A DNA stretch of 64,000 nt from the NCBI GenBank assembly GCA_019638625.1, contig JAHBTK010000002.1, positions 1-64,000 on the forward strand, in the 5' to 3' direction. Each line of letters starts with the position of its first letter. Within the stretch, counting starts at the first letter, position 1. The notes beneath the pieces were generated by a model. That model saw only the letters and a list, made by a program, of their open reading frames with translations. It made no database searches and had not been told where the DNA came from. The stretch is from Chitinophagaceae bacterium (GTDB lineage: Bacteria; Bacteroidota; Bacteroidia; Chitinophagales; Chitinophagaceae). The translations under genes and the position numbers were made by a program. Shown in pieces: positions 18,637 to 26,477 of this stretch.

Positions 18637-19241
18637 ATGCACAGCCTACTGCACACTAAATAATTGCCACTGACAATAAAGTTACTAAATTTTGAAGTGT
18701 AGCAGGATAAATAAAATGCCTGCCTGTTTGAGTTATAGTAAATAAATAAGTACCTTATTTACCCAAATTTATCCCTCATTTTATACACTACAATAATTTT
18801 TTAGCTGAAAAGACCGTCTGATAAAAAACACATATGTTTATGTGCAACAGTTTCCGTTTTTACTTGGTAAAATGATTGTGCTGTACAATCCTAAATATGA
18901 AGCATTGAAAAGGGACAAGATGCTGGCTGATGGTGCTACAGAAAAAAAGTAAAACATGTAGGTTATTCACTTATTTTCATAACACCAAATTGAATCCTGC
19001 CGGAGTAGTCAAAAATATTCTGACAAAGATGTCGTGGAAAGGAGCTTCAGGACTATGAAAGGTGAAGTGCAGCTGCACCCTGTTCGCTTATGGATGCCTC
19101 GCAGGGTGAAGGTGCACATTAATAAACGGTTCTTTCGTAAATGAGAGATTTCACACCTTCGGGAGATTTCTCTCTCGCAGATTACGTCTGCTCGATCGAA
19201 ATGACGAGCAGGGATGGGTTTTCCCTTTTTAAATCCCGGTT
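18637..19241. other. Gene-poor stretch with repeats and decayed sequence
   Basis: About 600 bases with no convincing gene. It contains the short copy of the 5.2-kb repeat (18779-18836). A 26-codon frame at 18872-18952 (starting MIVLYNPKYEALKRDK) may be the tail of a lost gene. Nested inverted repeats follow at 19067-19115: GTGCAGCTGCAC, then CACCCTG (19076-19082) and CAGGGTG (19102-19108). A phrase with ATTTCTCTCTCGCAG and CTCGATCGAAATGACGAG near 19160-19210 looks like common Bacteroidota intergenic repeat debris. Confidence 0.45.
18779..18836. repeat. Short (internally deleted) copy of the intergenic repeat at 5215
   Basis: TTTTATACACTACAAT, then TTAGCTGAAAAGACCGTC, is joined directly to TGATAAAAAACACATA. 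Relative to 5215-5532 the 263-base interior is missing and only one CTGAT remains. It is either an empty site or the product of deletion between the CTGAT repeats. Confidence 0.65.
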
Positions 19242-19382
19242 TCAGCGAACCACTACCGGGAATTTTATCGCACCCTGTTCCAGCAATCTTACTTTCTGCA
19301 GTGAATGATTGTTTTTACAACCGCAGCTTTGTATGCTTGTAACGGCTATGAACAGCAGGTAGCCCATCATCACCCGCTTCAT
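19242..19382 (-). CDS. Small hypothetical lipoprotein
   Basis: A 46-residue frame starting MKRVMMGYLLF with a lipobox-like IQSC at Cys 20, followed directly by GCKNN and a short basic tail. It lies 47 bases after the MerC-like gene on the same strand. A longer overlapping frame exists but runs into the MerC gene in another frame and is not credible. It could be a metal-binding small lipoprotein (CGC at the mature N-terminus), but this is inference from very little sequence. Confidence 0.45.
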   Translation of the reverse strand: MKRVMMGYLLFIAVTSIQSCGCKNNHSLQKVRLLEQGAIKFPVVVR

Positions 19383-19429
19383 GGTTGAATACCTGTAGTG
19401 ATTTACATTATTGATCATATCAGTAATAT

Positions 19430-19825
19430 TTAATGGTGTGGACAGTTTCTGCCATACCGCCAGTTGGCGATATGCGCCACCAGGATACCGGTAACCCCGG
19501 CCGATTTGAACACCAGTTCCGAGGGGTCCCATACCGTTGAAAGTATATTACCCATGATCAGCGCTGTCATCGAGCATACAAAAAGCAGCAGCGGCCACAG
19601 GCGCTGGTGCTGTTTCTTATAACCTGCATATAACGCGCTGCTGCCTGCCAGCAAAGAAATAGCAATGGTAACGATCTCCAGCGTCATATTTTCCATCAAC
19701 TCTACGCCCAGCAAAGGCAGGGTGGAAAAAAATACAGGAAGCAACAAACAATGGATGGCGCAGACCAGTGAAGCACTGATGCCTATCGCGTCCCATTTGA
19801 TATCATACAATTTTTTTTCTGCCAT
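19430..19825 (-). CDS. MerC domain inner-membrane protein
   Basis: A 131-residue protein with four predicted membrane segments and the MerC signature in the first one (AIGISASLVCAIHCLLLP), where the Cys and the CAIHC-like Cys/His set resemble the metal-binding site of MerC mercury transporters. Bacterial chromosomal MerC-like proteins are often unlinked to mercury resistance. Here the gene has its own promoter with a perfect 31-bp operator and lies directly after a Fur-family regulator gene, so metal uptake or trafficking under that regulator is likely. The ATG at 19825 is preferred to the frame opening at 19888, which would run through the operator. Confidence 0.82.
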   Translation of the reverse strand: MAEKKLYDIKWDAIGISASLVCAIHCLLLPVFFSTLPLLGVELMENMTLEIVTIAISLLAGSSALYAGYKKQHQRLWPLLLFVCSMTALIMGNILSTVWDPSELVFKSAGVTGILVAHIANWRYGRNCPHH

Positions 19826-19847
19826 ATACAATTGTGTTAACGGGATG

Positions 19848-19885
19848 TAAAGGTATATTATTTGCAACAATGTTGCAAATAATAT
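19848..19885 (-). promoter_or_regulatory. Zur/Fur-type operator and promoter of the MerC gene
   Basis: A perfect palindrome at 19855-19885: ATATTATTTGCAACA, a central A, then the exact reverse complement. On the minus strand the promoter reads TTTG, 20 bases, TACCTTTA (19855-19848), so the operator covers the -33 element and spacer. The core TTTGCAACA-N-TGTTGCAAA is shared with sites at 30951, 31055 and 36231. Binding by the Fur-family protein encoded next door is the natural inference. Confidence 0.8.
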
Positions 19886-19892
19886 CAACTAT

Positions 19893-20324
19893 TTATTTAC
19901 AATCCCTGCAGGTTCCTTTTACCACGATCGTTTCTGTGTGATTGCTGAATCCGGAAGGCAGTGATATTCTTACCCGGTTTTTTCTTCTGCTCCAGAAAAT
20001 GCTGTGGCATTTGTCACAAAAAATAACCACTTCCACCACCTGTTTCAGGTCATCTTTTCGATTATTGAGTGTATAATACAGCTTCCCGTTAACGTCCGGT
20101 ATCTTCATGATGAGGTTTTTATGAACAAAAAGGTTCAGGTTCCTGAATATGATGACCCTGTCCATATCCGGGTGCAGCGTATGGGCTAATATGCCGAAGT
20201 CAAGCAGCTTGTCGGATTGTATAAAAGTCTTTAACAGGTCCACCCGGTTTTGGGTGATATATACTTTTTTTGTTTTTAGTATGTTTTTAAATATTGTCTC
20301 CATCGTGTTAATATTAAAAATCAT
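19893..20324 (-). CDS. Fur-family metalloregulator (Zur-like, non-canonical)
   Basis: A 143-residue protein with a winged-helix DNA-binding domain (TQNRVDLLKTFIQSDK, then DRVIIFRNLNLFVHKNLI, compare the Fur consensus around YRTLNLLVEKGLI). The C-terminal dimerisation part keeps two CxxC pairs (FCDKCHS, TCRDCK) that in the family hold a structural zinc. The usual His cluster (HHHF) before the first CxxC is replaced by VVEVVIF, so the sensory metal site may differ. The start overlaps the previous stop (ATGA), which supports translational coupling; ATG at 20303 is an alternative. It is the last gene of the long minus-strand operon. Confidence 0.85.
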   Translation of the reverse strand: MIFNINTMETIFKNILKTKKVYITQNRVDLLKTFIQSDKLLDFGILAHTLHPDMDRVIIFRNLNLFVHKNLIMKIPDVNGKLYYTLNNRKDDLKQVVEVVIFCDKCHSIFWSRRKNRVRISLPSGFSNHTETIVVKGTCRDCK

Positions 20325-20746
20325 TTGCGGACTTCCTCGGCATTCTCCAGTATATAATAGAACTCCCTGATATTGGTAGCGTTCAGGCGAAGCGTACCCC
20401 TGAAAAGCCTGTAATTATCCGTCCGGTATTTTTTGTTGGGCGCTTTCAGCTTCACTGTCATCACAGAGGCAGGCCCTGCTTTTCCGCAGAAAAAGCAGGA
20501 TGCATAAGGATTGGCGGAGAGCACAATGCTTTTGCCTTCTTTATCAATGGGGATCACAAACCCTTTTACTTCCACTGTTTTTCCGTTCAGTGATCTTAAA
20601 AGAGACGTGAATTTCGGGAACAACATATTTCCCTGTACTTCTTCTACATACTTTTCCTGGAAATCAAGACTCTGCAGGGTTTCCCAGGTAATGTATTGCT
20701 GCCCCCGGGCAATACCCGACAGGCTGAGCAAGAGTCCCGTTATCAT
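20321..20746 (-). CDS. Exported protein of unknown function with CxxC motif
   Basis: About 141 residues with an N-terminal signal peptide (ending IARGQ). The core reads KTVEVKGFVIPIDKEGK, then SANPYASCFFCGKAGPAS and a C-terminal segment RLNATNIREFYYILENAEE. The pattern resembles small OB-fold-like periplasmic proteins of the DUF3299 kind; CFFCG may bind a metal or be redox-active. The gene follows the ABC permease and precedes the Fur-family gene with overlapping ends, so it belongs to the same operon. A TTG at 20767 would add a positively charged N-terminus (MPVLKYI) and is an alternative start. Confidence 0.75.
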   Translation of the reverse strand: MITGLLLSLSGIARGQQYITWETLQSLDFQEKYVEEVQGNMLFPKFTSLLRSLNGKTVEVKGFVIPIDKEGKSIVLSANPYASCFFCGKAGPASVMTVKLKAPNKKYRTDNYRLFRGTLRLNATNIREFYYILENAEEVRK

Positions 20747-20753
20747 TATATAC

Positions 20754-21983
20754 TTAAGCACCGGCAAGTGTTTTTGAAATGTTTATATGATATGCTTTCA
20801 GGGATGGTATCATCGCGGCTGCAAGCCCTATCCCTGATGTTACGAAGAATAATAGCAGTATATCTCCTGATAAGAGAGCAGAGACCCCTACATCAAGCCT
20901 GTTAGCGAAAACGGCGTTACTGTCCAACCAAATAGATCCGGCAGCGCTCAACGTTATACCCACGACAAATCCTGCCACACATATGAACAACCCTTCCAGT
21001 AATACGATGGTAAACAGTTTTATCCTGCTGCAGCCCATAGATCTTGCCAGCGCCATTTCATACTTCCGCTCAGCCAGGCGGCTGTACAGTGAAATAAAAA
21101 CGCTCAGTCCTGCTATCAGCATCAGCATACCGGCGATGGCCTGCAGGGCGGTGAACCCCGCTCCCATCAATCCCATCAGGCGGTTGATCTCCAGTACCGG
21201 TGAAGCCGCCTGCATATTCGTCTGCTGATTGATGAACCCCGGCATGGTGATCTGTGCGGCAGGTGCCCGGAATTTCAAAAGCAGGGCGGTGATCTCCTGT
21301 TCTGTCTCAGTATGTGTGTTGTCGTGATCATGATGATTATTTTCATCATGATGATCGTGCTCTTCATGCGACTGGTGTACCAGCCATACGGAGGCCACAG
21401 GGGTAATAATGAGGTGGTCCAGAACGGTATGCGTAGGTTCCAAAATCCCGGTCACCTTATAATTATATCCTTTGTGCAGGTGGGCTTCTTCACTGCCCAG
21501 CCCATGCGAACCAATGAAAAAATTCCCTATTTTCAATTTTTTCTTTGTGGCCACCTCGCTTCCCAGCACTACTTCCATCGGCTCGGTAAACAACCGCCCT
21601 TTTTGTATAACGGCATTATATTTCGCCAGGTAATTGCTATCAGTGCCCACGATGCGGTATCCTTCGTAAGAGTCGCCATATGCCAGGGGAATTGCCTGCT
21701 CTATCATTGGGTTTTTCATGATCTTTTCCGCATCGGACATTTTTATATTACCGGTGGGAGCGTCTATATGATATACTGCAGACAGCACCAGTTGCAGCGG
21801 ACTGCCTTTCGCCCCTACTACCAGGTCTATATCTTTCAGGTCATTGTCCATTTTTTGCGCTACCTGCTTTTGCGTGGTCATTACCAGGCTGATGATAGCC
21901 ACGCCGCTGCAAAGCAGTATAATGCTCAGCAGGGTAGCGCCCCACCGGTGCAGCAGGTTTTGTGTGATAATTTTAATCAACAT
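20754..21983 (-). CDS. MacB/FtsX-type ABC transporter permease with His-rich loop
   Basis: A 409-residue permease with an N-terminal membrane segment, a large periplasmic domain and three C-terminal membrane segments (LQAIAGMLMLIAGLSVFIS; FVVGITLSAAGSIW; LFFVTSGIGLAAAMI). A histidine/aspartate-rich stretch lies at about residues 203-226 in the periplasmic domain (HQSHEEHDHH, then NNHHDHDNTH), typical of zinc-binding loops. It overlaps the ATPase gene by 11 bases and the next gene closely. MacB-like transporters often move substrates or lipoproteins from the periplasm rather than across the inner membrane, so a role in handling periplasmic metal or metal-binding lipoproteins is plausible. Confidence 0.88.
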   Translation of the reverse strand: MLIKIITQNLLHRWGATLLSIILLCSGVAIISLVMTTQKQVAQKMDNDLKDIDLVVGAKGSPLQLVLSAVYHIDAPTGNIKMSDAEKIMKNPMIEQAIPLAYGDSYEGYRIVGTDSNYLAKYNAVIQKGRLFTEPMEVVLGSEVATKKKLKIGNFFIGSHGLGSEEAHLHKGYNYKVTGILEPTHTVLDHLIITPVASVWLVHQSHEEHDHHDENNHHDHDNTHTETEQEITALLLKFRAPAAQITMPGFINQQTNMQAASPVLEINRLMGLMGAGFTALQAIAGMLMLIAGLSVFISLYSRLAERKYEMALARSMGCSRIKLFTIVLLEGLFICVAGFVVGITLSAAGSIWLDSNAVFANRLDVGVSALLSGDILLLFFVTSGIGLAAAMIPSLKAYHINISKTLAGA

Positions 21984-22608
21984 GAAGATCCAGATTATTG
22001 GAAAAATATTGTTTTACCCGGTAGTCATGTGTAACGATCACCAACGATGTCTTTGCATCGGATGACTGCGCTTTTAAAAGCCCGACCACTTTTTCGCAGT
22101 TATCATCATCCAGGCTGCTGGTAGGTTCATCTGCCAGCAACAATACAGGTTCATTTATCAGCGCCCTCGCAATGCCCACTCTTTGTTGCTCGCCCAGGCT
22201 GAGCGCAGCCGGTTTCTTTTGCAGCAAACCGGAAACAGCCAGTTTGGCCGCCAGCGTGCCGATCGCCCGGGCAGTTACTTTTTTGCCGCTGAAATAGGCG
22301 CTTACCGCGATATTGTCTGCCACGGATAAGGCCTGCATGAAATGCGGCTGCTGGTAGATCACAGATATATACTTTCCCCTGAACCTGTCTCTCCCGGCGG
22401 CTGACAACAAACGCACATTGGTCCCGTTTACGAGAATATTGCCGCTGCCCGGTTTTAATAAGCCTGCCAGCAGGTGCAGGAAAGTCGTTTTGCCGCTACC
22501 CGATTTCCCCGTGATCAGCAAAGGGTTTTCGTAATCGCAGTACACCGGCGGAAACCTGAACGAGGTCTCTTTTGTGTACGCAAATTGTATTTCTGAAGTT
22601 TCCAGCAT
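21973..22608 (-). CDS. ABC transporter ATP-binding protein
   Basis: A 211-residue ATPase of the LolD/MacB class. Walker A GKSGSGKTT is near residue 34, the Q-loop is YQQPHF, the signature LSLGEQQR, Walker B VLLLADEPTSSLD and the switch His is in VIVTHD. It pairs with the permease encoded immediately downstream with overlapping ends. The N-terminal LETSEIQFAY variant lacks nothing essential. Confidence 0.93.
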   Translation of the reverse strand: MLETSEIQFAYTKETSFRFPPVYCDYENPLLITGKSGSGKTTFLHLLAGLLKPGSGNILVNGTNVRLLSAAGRDRFRGKYISVIYQQPHFMQALSVADNIAVSAYFSGKKVTARAIGTLAAKLAVSGLLQKKPAALSLGEQQRVGIARALINEPVLLLADEPTSSLDDDNCEKVVGLLKAQSSDAKTSLVIVTHDYRVKQYFSNNLDLHVD

Positions 22609-22628
22609 AGGAAAAATATTTTTAACCG

Positions 22629-24035
22629 TTAGTTTTTATGCGTTATTTCCGCAGCCTGCAACATCAGGTAATGCAGATCCGTATTTTTTACAAAAGGCTT
22701 TATCAATGAACTGCCGGGGCCAAACAGCGCCAGTTCTACGTAATCCGCCGAGTGTGACATAGAGCCCCACCCGATGCCTGTGTACCTGCCCTGGATAACA
22801 GCTAGTTCCTTAAACGGCAACTTGCGGGGATTGTAAAGCCCGTCTTCGCCCAGGTTACTGTAATGCTTTAATATGCTTCCGGCTTCTTCATCACTAATGT
22901 GTATGTGCTGCGCATCCGCAATTCTTTCTTTTACAGCCGCCACGGTAAAATTCTTATCAATGCCGTTGAGTATCCAGTCATTGGTACGCCTGAACTGCCG
23001 GATGAGATCAAATCCTTCATTATTGCCTGAAAAAAGCCCCGGGTTGGCATTCCCATGGTCAGTAGTGATGATCACGAGGGTATTGTTGTCTGTAGCAGCA
23101 AAATCGATGACTACTTTCAGCGCCTCATCAAAAGCGATCTGGTCGTATAACAACGCACCTATATCATTGGCATGAGCAGCCCAGTCTACTTTGCCCCCTT
23201 CTACCTGCAGCACAAATCCATTTGTATTTTTGCTGAGAAGCCTGATTGCTGCTGTTGTCATTTCGGCGAGAGTAGGTATGTCGGATTGTATCCGGCTGTC
23301 CTGCTTCCGGTCCAGCTCATAAGGGAGGGCGCTTTCGCAGAATGCCCCGATGACCGGCGCGCCGGACGGGGCAGATAACAGCTCTTTTTTGTTTTGCAGA
23401 ACGGTATATCCTTTGTCGGCAAACTGCCCGAACAGGTCGGTTTTGTCTTTTCGCAGGCTGCCGGAAAAGTTATCTTTTCCGCCACCCAGCATTACGTCAA
23501 AACGCAACGGCAGGTACTGGCTGGAAATATCATCCAGGTTTCCGCGTTTATTGTTATTAATGCAAAAGCCTGCCGGCGTGGCATGACCGATGGGTACAGA
23601 GGTAACACACCCGACCGCTTTGCCTGCCTCTTTGAATTTTTGCAATACCGGCTTATATTGTTCACCACCGGTGCCCACATTCAATGACCCGTTGGGCACG
23701 CGAACGCCACCGCCCCAGGCGGAGCTGGCCGCCGCAGAATCTGTTACCAGCGCATTGGCAGAAGCCGTATCCATCAATGCCCGCTGCACCGCCTGCTGTT
23801 CATAGAGGCTGATCCAGGTGCTGGCACGTCCTTCTTTTCTTCTCAGCAGCATATCTGCCATATTAAGAGTTCCAGTGCTCATTCCGTCGCTTACCATGAA
23901 GATGATGTTCTTCGCTTTTTTAGCATCGAAGTGATTACTTTTTGCATTATTCCCTGCAATGCTGTTCAGGGAGCCCAGCAACGAGCTTCCCAGCATGGTA
24001 AGAGAAGCATTCCTGAAAAATGTCCGTCTTTTCAT
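22629..24035 (-). CDS. Alkaline phosphatase (PhoA family), Tat-exported
   Basis: A 468-residue phosphomonoesterase with a twin-arginine signal (KRRTFFRNASLTMLGSSL). The PhoA metal and catalytic motifs are present: FMVSDGMSTGT (Asp), VTDSAAASSAWGGG (nucleophile Ser), GHATPAG, EGGKVDWAAHAND (Glu, Asp, His) and VIITTDHGNANPG (Asp-His), with the last His in SMSHSADYVEL. Such enzymes bind two zinc ions and one magnesium. Its place inside a putative zinc-regulated operon is unusual, since phosphate starvation is the normal cue. ATG at 24035 is used; the frame otherwise begins with TTG two codons earlier. Confidence 0.93.
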   Translation of the reverse strand: MKRRTFFRNASLTMLGSSLLGSLNSIAGNNAKSNHFDAKKAKNIIFMVSDGMSTGTLNMADMLLRRKEGRASTWISLYEQQAVQRALMDTASANALVTDSAAASSAWGGGVRVPNGSLNVGTGGEQYKPVLQKFKEAGKAVGCVTSVPIGHATPAGFCINNNKRGNLDDISSQYLPLRFDVMLGGGKDNFSGSLRKDKTDLFGQFADKGYTVLQNKKELLSAPSGAPVIGAFCESALPYELDRKQDSRIQSDIPTLAEMTTAAIRLLSKNTNGFVLQVEGGKVDWAAHANDIGALLYDQIAFDEALKVVIDFAATDNNTLVIITTDHGNANPGLFSGNNEGFDLIRQFRRTNDWILNGIDKNFTVAAVKERIADAQHIHISDEEAGSILKHYSNLGEDGLYNPRKLPFKELAVIQGRYTGIGWGSMSHSADYVELALFGPGSSLIKPFVKNTDLHYLMLQAAEITHKN

Positions 24036-24057
24036 ATTCAATAGAGTTGGTTAATGA

Positions 24058-24918
24058 TCATTTAATCTTACGCCGCCTTTTTTCATTCAACGTTATATCG
24101 TTCCATTGCAGCCAAAGGGCGGTAGCGTTGAATCCGCCCTGTTCGTTTATATACCGTCCACGTTCTTTTTTATACTGTTCCAGCGTTATCACGGCCTTCC
24201 TGTAAAGAATGGAATCCGTTTCATCCGGCTGGTGTCCTTTAGGCATAGCATAGGTAAAATGCCCTGTGGGTCTTTCCCATACCGGTATGGCAAAAAAATC
24301 CCTGGGAACCAGCCCTATGCTGGTATCCCTGTCAGACTGAACGGCAGCATCTACAAAAAAATCAACTGCGTAGTCGGGATAACCGAAGAGGTAGCCATAT
24401 GCCCGGTAGCGGTCATATTTTTTTTCATATTCTATAACAGGCAGTACGGTAGCCGGGTCTGCATCGGGGGTAAAGCCCCATTGTCCGAAAAAATGGCTTT
24501 TTTGTTCTAAAAGCTGCCTGAACCGGCTTCTTCTGACAACATATATTTCAATATTGCGATAACCATCGTCTGTTCTGGCAAACGGATTGAGCACAAACTG
24601 CCAGTCGCCCCTGCTGAAGGCATGGCATATTTTCTGGTACGCTGCTATGGGATGTAGCAGGCTGTCGTGCCGTACGATCTTTTCTGCCCCGGCTGCTGTG
24701 GCGCTGTCGGCAGCGACCCGGTAACGCAGGAACTTCACGCTGCTTATAGGCTTCAGTGTATCGAGCAGGGTGTAGATCGCTTCATGGTCAAGCGCATACG
24801 CAAACATACTGTCGGCCAGTGCCTGATCGAAACCGGGATACCCGGTAATGCGGCTTTGTTTCGTTGTGGTGCAGGAAGCTGCGATAAATATGATGATGAC
24901 TAATAGTATCCTGTTCAT
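24058..24918 (-). CDS. Hypothetical lipoprotein
   Basis: A 286-residue lipoprotein with lipobox AASC at Cys 16. I do not recognise a family. The mature part is soluble and rich in aromatic residues. It includes ALDHEAIYTLLDTLKPISS, a central IEIYVVRRSRFRQLL, and YGYLFGYPDYAVDFFVDAA, whose YLFGYP resembles a substrate-pocket motif. The start codon overlaps the stop of the preceding barrel gene, so the two are translationally coupled and probably work together at the outer membrane. Confidence 0.7.
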   Translation of the reverse strand: MNRILLVIIIFIAASCTTTKQSRITGYPGFDQALADSMFAYALDHEAIYTLLDTLKPISSVKFLRYRVAADSATAAGAEKIVRHDSLLHPIAAYQKICHAFSRGDWQFVLNPFARTDDGYRNIEIYVVRRSRFRQLLEQKSHFFGQWGFTPDADPATVLPVIEYEKKYDRYRAYGYLFGYPDYAVDFFVDAAVQSDRDTSIGLVPRDFFAIPVWERPTGHFTYAMPKGHQPDETDSILYRKAVITLEQYKKERGRYINEQGGFNATALWLQWNDITLNEKRRRKIK

Positions 24919-26420
24919 TAAAAAAAGATTGAGTATTGTAATTCGTAATTGGTTCGTTTCAGATCGCTGTTCAACGCAGAAACCAGGCTGGCAAACAGGC
25001 TGATGGCATGAATGGTATTATTTTTTGCATGGTATTCCAGTTCTGTTTTTATGCTGCCCCTAAAACGGTTCGTTGTAAAATACCGGTAGTCCGGAAGCAC
25101 CAGGTATTTCGTGATCGTATTGGGCATCGTATGATGCCATTGATCGTTTATTACAAAGCTTCCGTTTACAGATGGGCATAGGCCCAGGACAAGATATTGA
25201 CGCAAAGGGATGCGGTTGTTCAGGGACAGTTCGGCTCCCGCCTGCTGCACATCAAAGGCAGTCCGGGTAGCATAATCTGATATCCGCCTGTATGACAGAA
25301 ACGGAGCCGCTGTCCATTGCAGGAGCATATTGTTCCGGTAATGAAACCACCGGCTCATGTCGATCCTTATGTCCCGTGTGGTATGGCTGGCATTTTCCGC
25401 CTGGTAAACATGGTCATCAGCATAACCGTTGATCGACTCAAAAGTGATCGCCAGCAGGCTACCTCTCGTACTATTTCCTGTATGCAACTTGCCATATGCC
25501 TGCCATGCATAGGCAGTATAATCACCTGTAACGGATCTCACCGCCGTACCTTCAAAAACATTCTCCAACCGGGCACTGAACCGGCCACCTGCCAGGATAC
25601 GGTAAGTACCCCGGTCCCTGTCGTAGTGAATGCCCATACCTGCTACATGACCGCTTCTTCTGCGGGCGCCGCTTACCATGGGCGACTTGCTGAAGGTGCC
25701 GTAACCTCTCAACCGGAACAACAATACGTTATCATGACTGTATTGCCCGATCTCATTTTCTTCCTGTACAAAGGAAAACAGCCCGGTGATCCCCAGGTTG
25801 TTGCCGTATGATGGCTGCCAGTATATACTTGGTTGCAGCGACAGGTCCCTGATCCTGTAAAAAGGTTTTGGCTCATTGGTCCTGGCCCCGGAGCCGATGG
25901 TATAGTCAATTCCCAGGCCGACATTCAGTTGCCTGCCTATTGCAGGTGCAGCAATGGCAACGGCAGCATTCACTTCATCCCGCAGCCATTTTCCGATGTT
26001 GCTGTCTGCCCACAGAAACGGATTTCCTTCGTAGGCATGGTGTACGTTGCTCCAGGCAAGCGCTTTATCAAAAGTTTTTTTATAGTCAAAATGTCCTTTG
26101 AAGCCCCACCCCGCTATTGCTTTATAGCCTCCTGTAGCAGCGGTTGCTGTCCGGGTGCTGCCCGGTTCCATCGGGCGCCGGAGATCACCGGAAACACTGA
26201 TACCTGACAGATAAGCGTAGCCATGCGAAACAGGATCGTCCTTCAGCAACATACCGGGATTATTCGTGTATGCATACCTATTATATTCTCTTTGGGATTT
26301 CCATGCCTGCAGGCTGTCTGCTTTTCCGGACTGCGCCGCACAGTACTGGCAACACAGAAAGATATGGCACAACACCAGGCAATTGCAGAGATGATATGTT
26401 TTTTTAGTACATCCGTACAT
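24918..26420 (-). CDS. Outer-membrane beta-barrel protein, DUF6850-like
   Basis: A 500-residue protein with a Cys-rich signal peptide (CNCLVLCHIFLCCQYCAAQ) and alternating amphipathic strands typical of a barrel (GWGFKGHFDYKKTF; LNVGLGIDYTIGSG; LYRILAGGRFSARLENV-type runs) ending in aromatic LQYSIFF, a normal C-terminal barrel signal. The order DUF6850-like barrel, DUF4876-like protein, TonB receptor recurs in Bacteroidota as far as I recall. No function is established; a barrel partner of the receptor is the simplest idea. Confidence 0.72.
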   Translation of the reverse strand: MYGCTKKTYHLCNCLVLCHIFLCCQYCAAQSGKADSLQAWKSQREYNRYAYTNNPGMLLKDDPVSHGYAYLSGISVSGDLRRPMEPGSTRTATAATGGYKAIAGWGFKGHFDYKKTFDKALAWSNVHHAYEGNPFLWADSNIGKWLRDEVNAAVAIAAPAIGRQLNVGLGIDYTIGSGARTNEPKPFYRIRDLSLQPSIYWQPSYGNNLGITGLFSFVQEENEIGQYSHDNVLLFRLRGYGTFSKSPMVSGARRRSGHVAGMGIHYDRDRGTYRILAGGRFSARLENVFEGTAVRSVTGDYTAYAWQAYGKLHTGNSTRGSLLAITFESINGYADDHVYQAENASHTTRDIRIDMSRWFHYRNNMLLQWTAAPFLSYRRISDYATRTAFDVQQAGAELSLNNRIPLRQYLVLGLCPSVNGSFVINDQWHHTMPNTITKYLVLPDYRYFTTNRFRGSIKTELEYHAKNNTIHAISLFASLVSALNSDLKRTNYELQYSIFF

Positions 26421-26477
26421 CGGAAAGTAATATTGTTCCGGTAGCCCGGTACACAGGTACCGGTTACCGGAAGAGGG

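Noticed and set aside
19242..19532. 96-codon frame including the small lipoprotein
   Set aside because: Its first half overlaps the MerC-like gene in another frame; only the part from 19382 onwards is plausible.
21312..22034. 240-codon plus-strand frame opposite the permease gene
   Set aside because: Its Met/Val-rich start arises from the complement of the His-rich loop codons; no family features.
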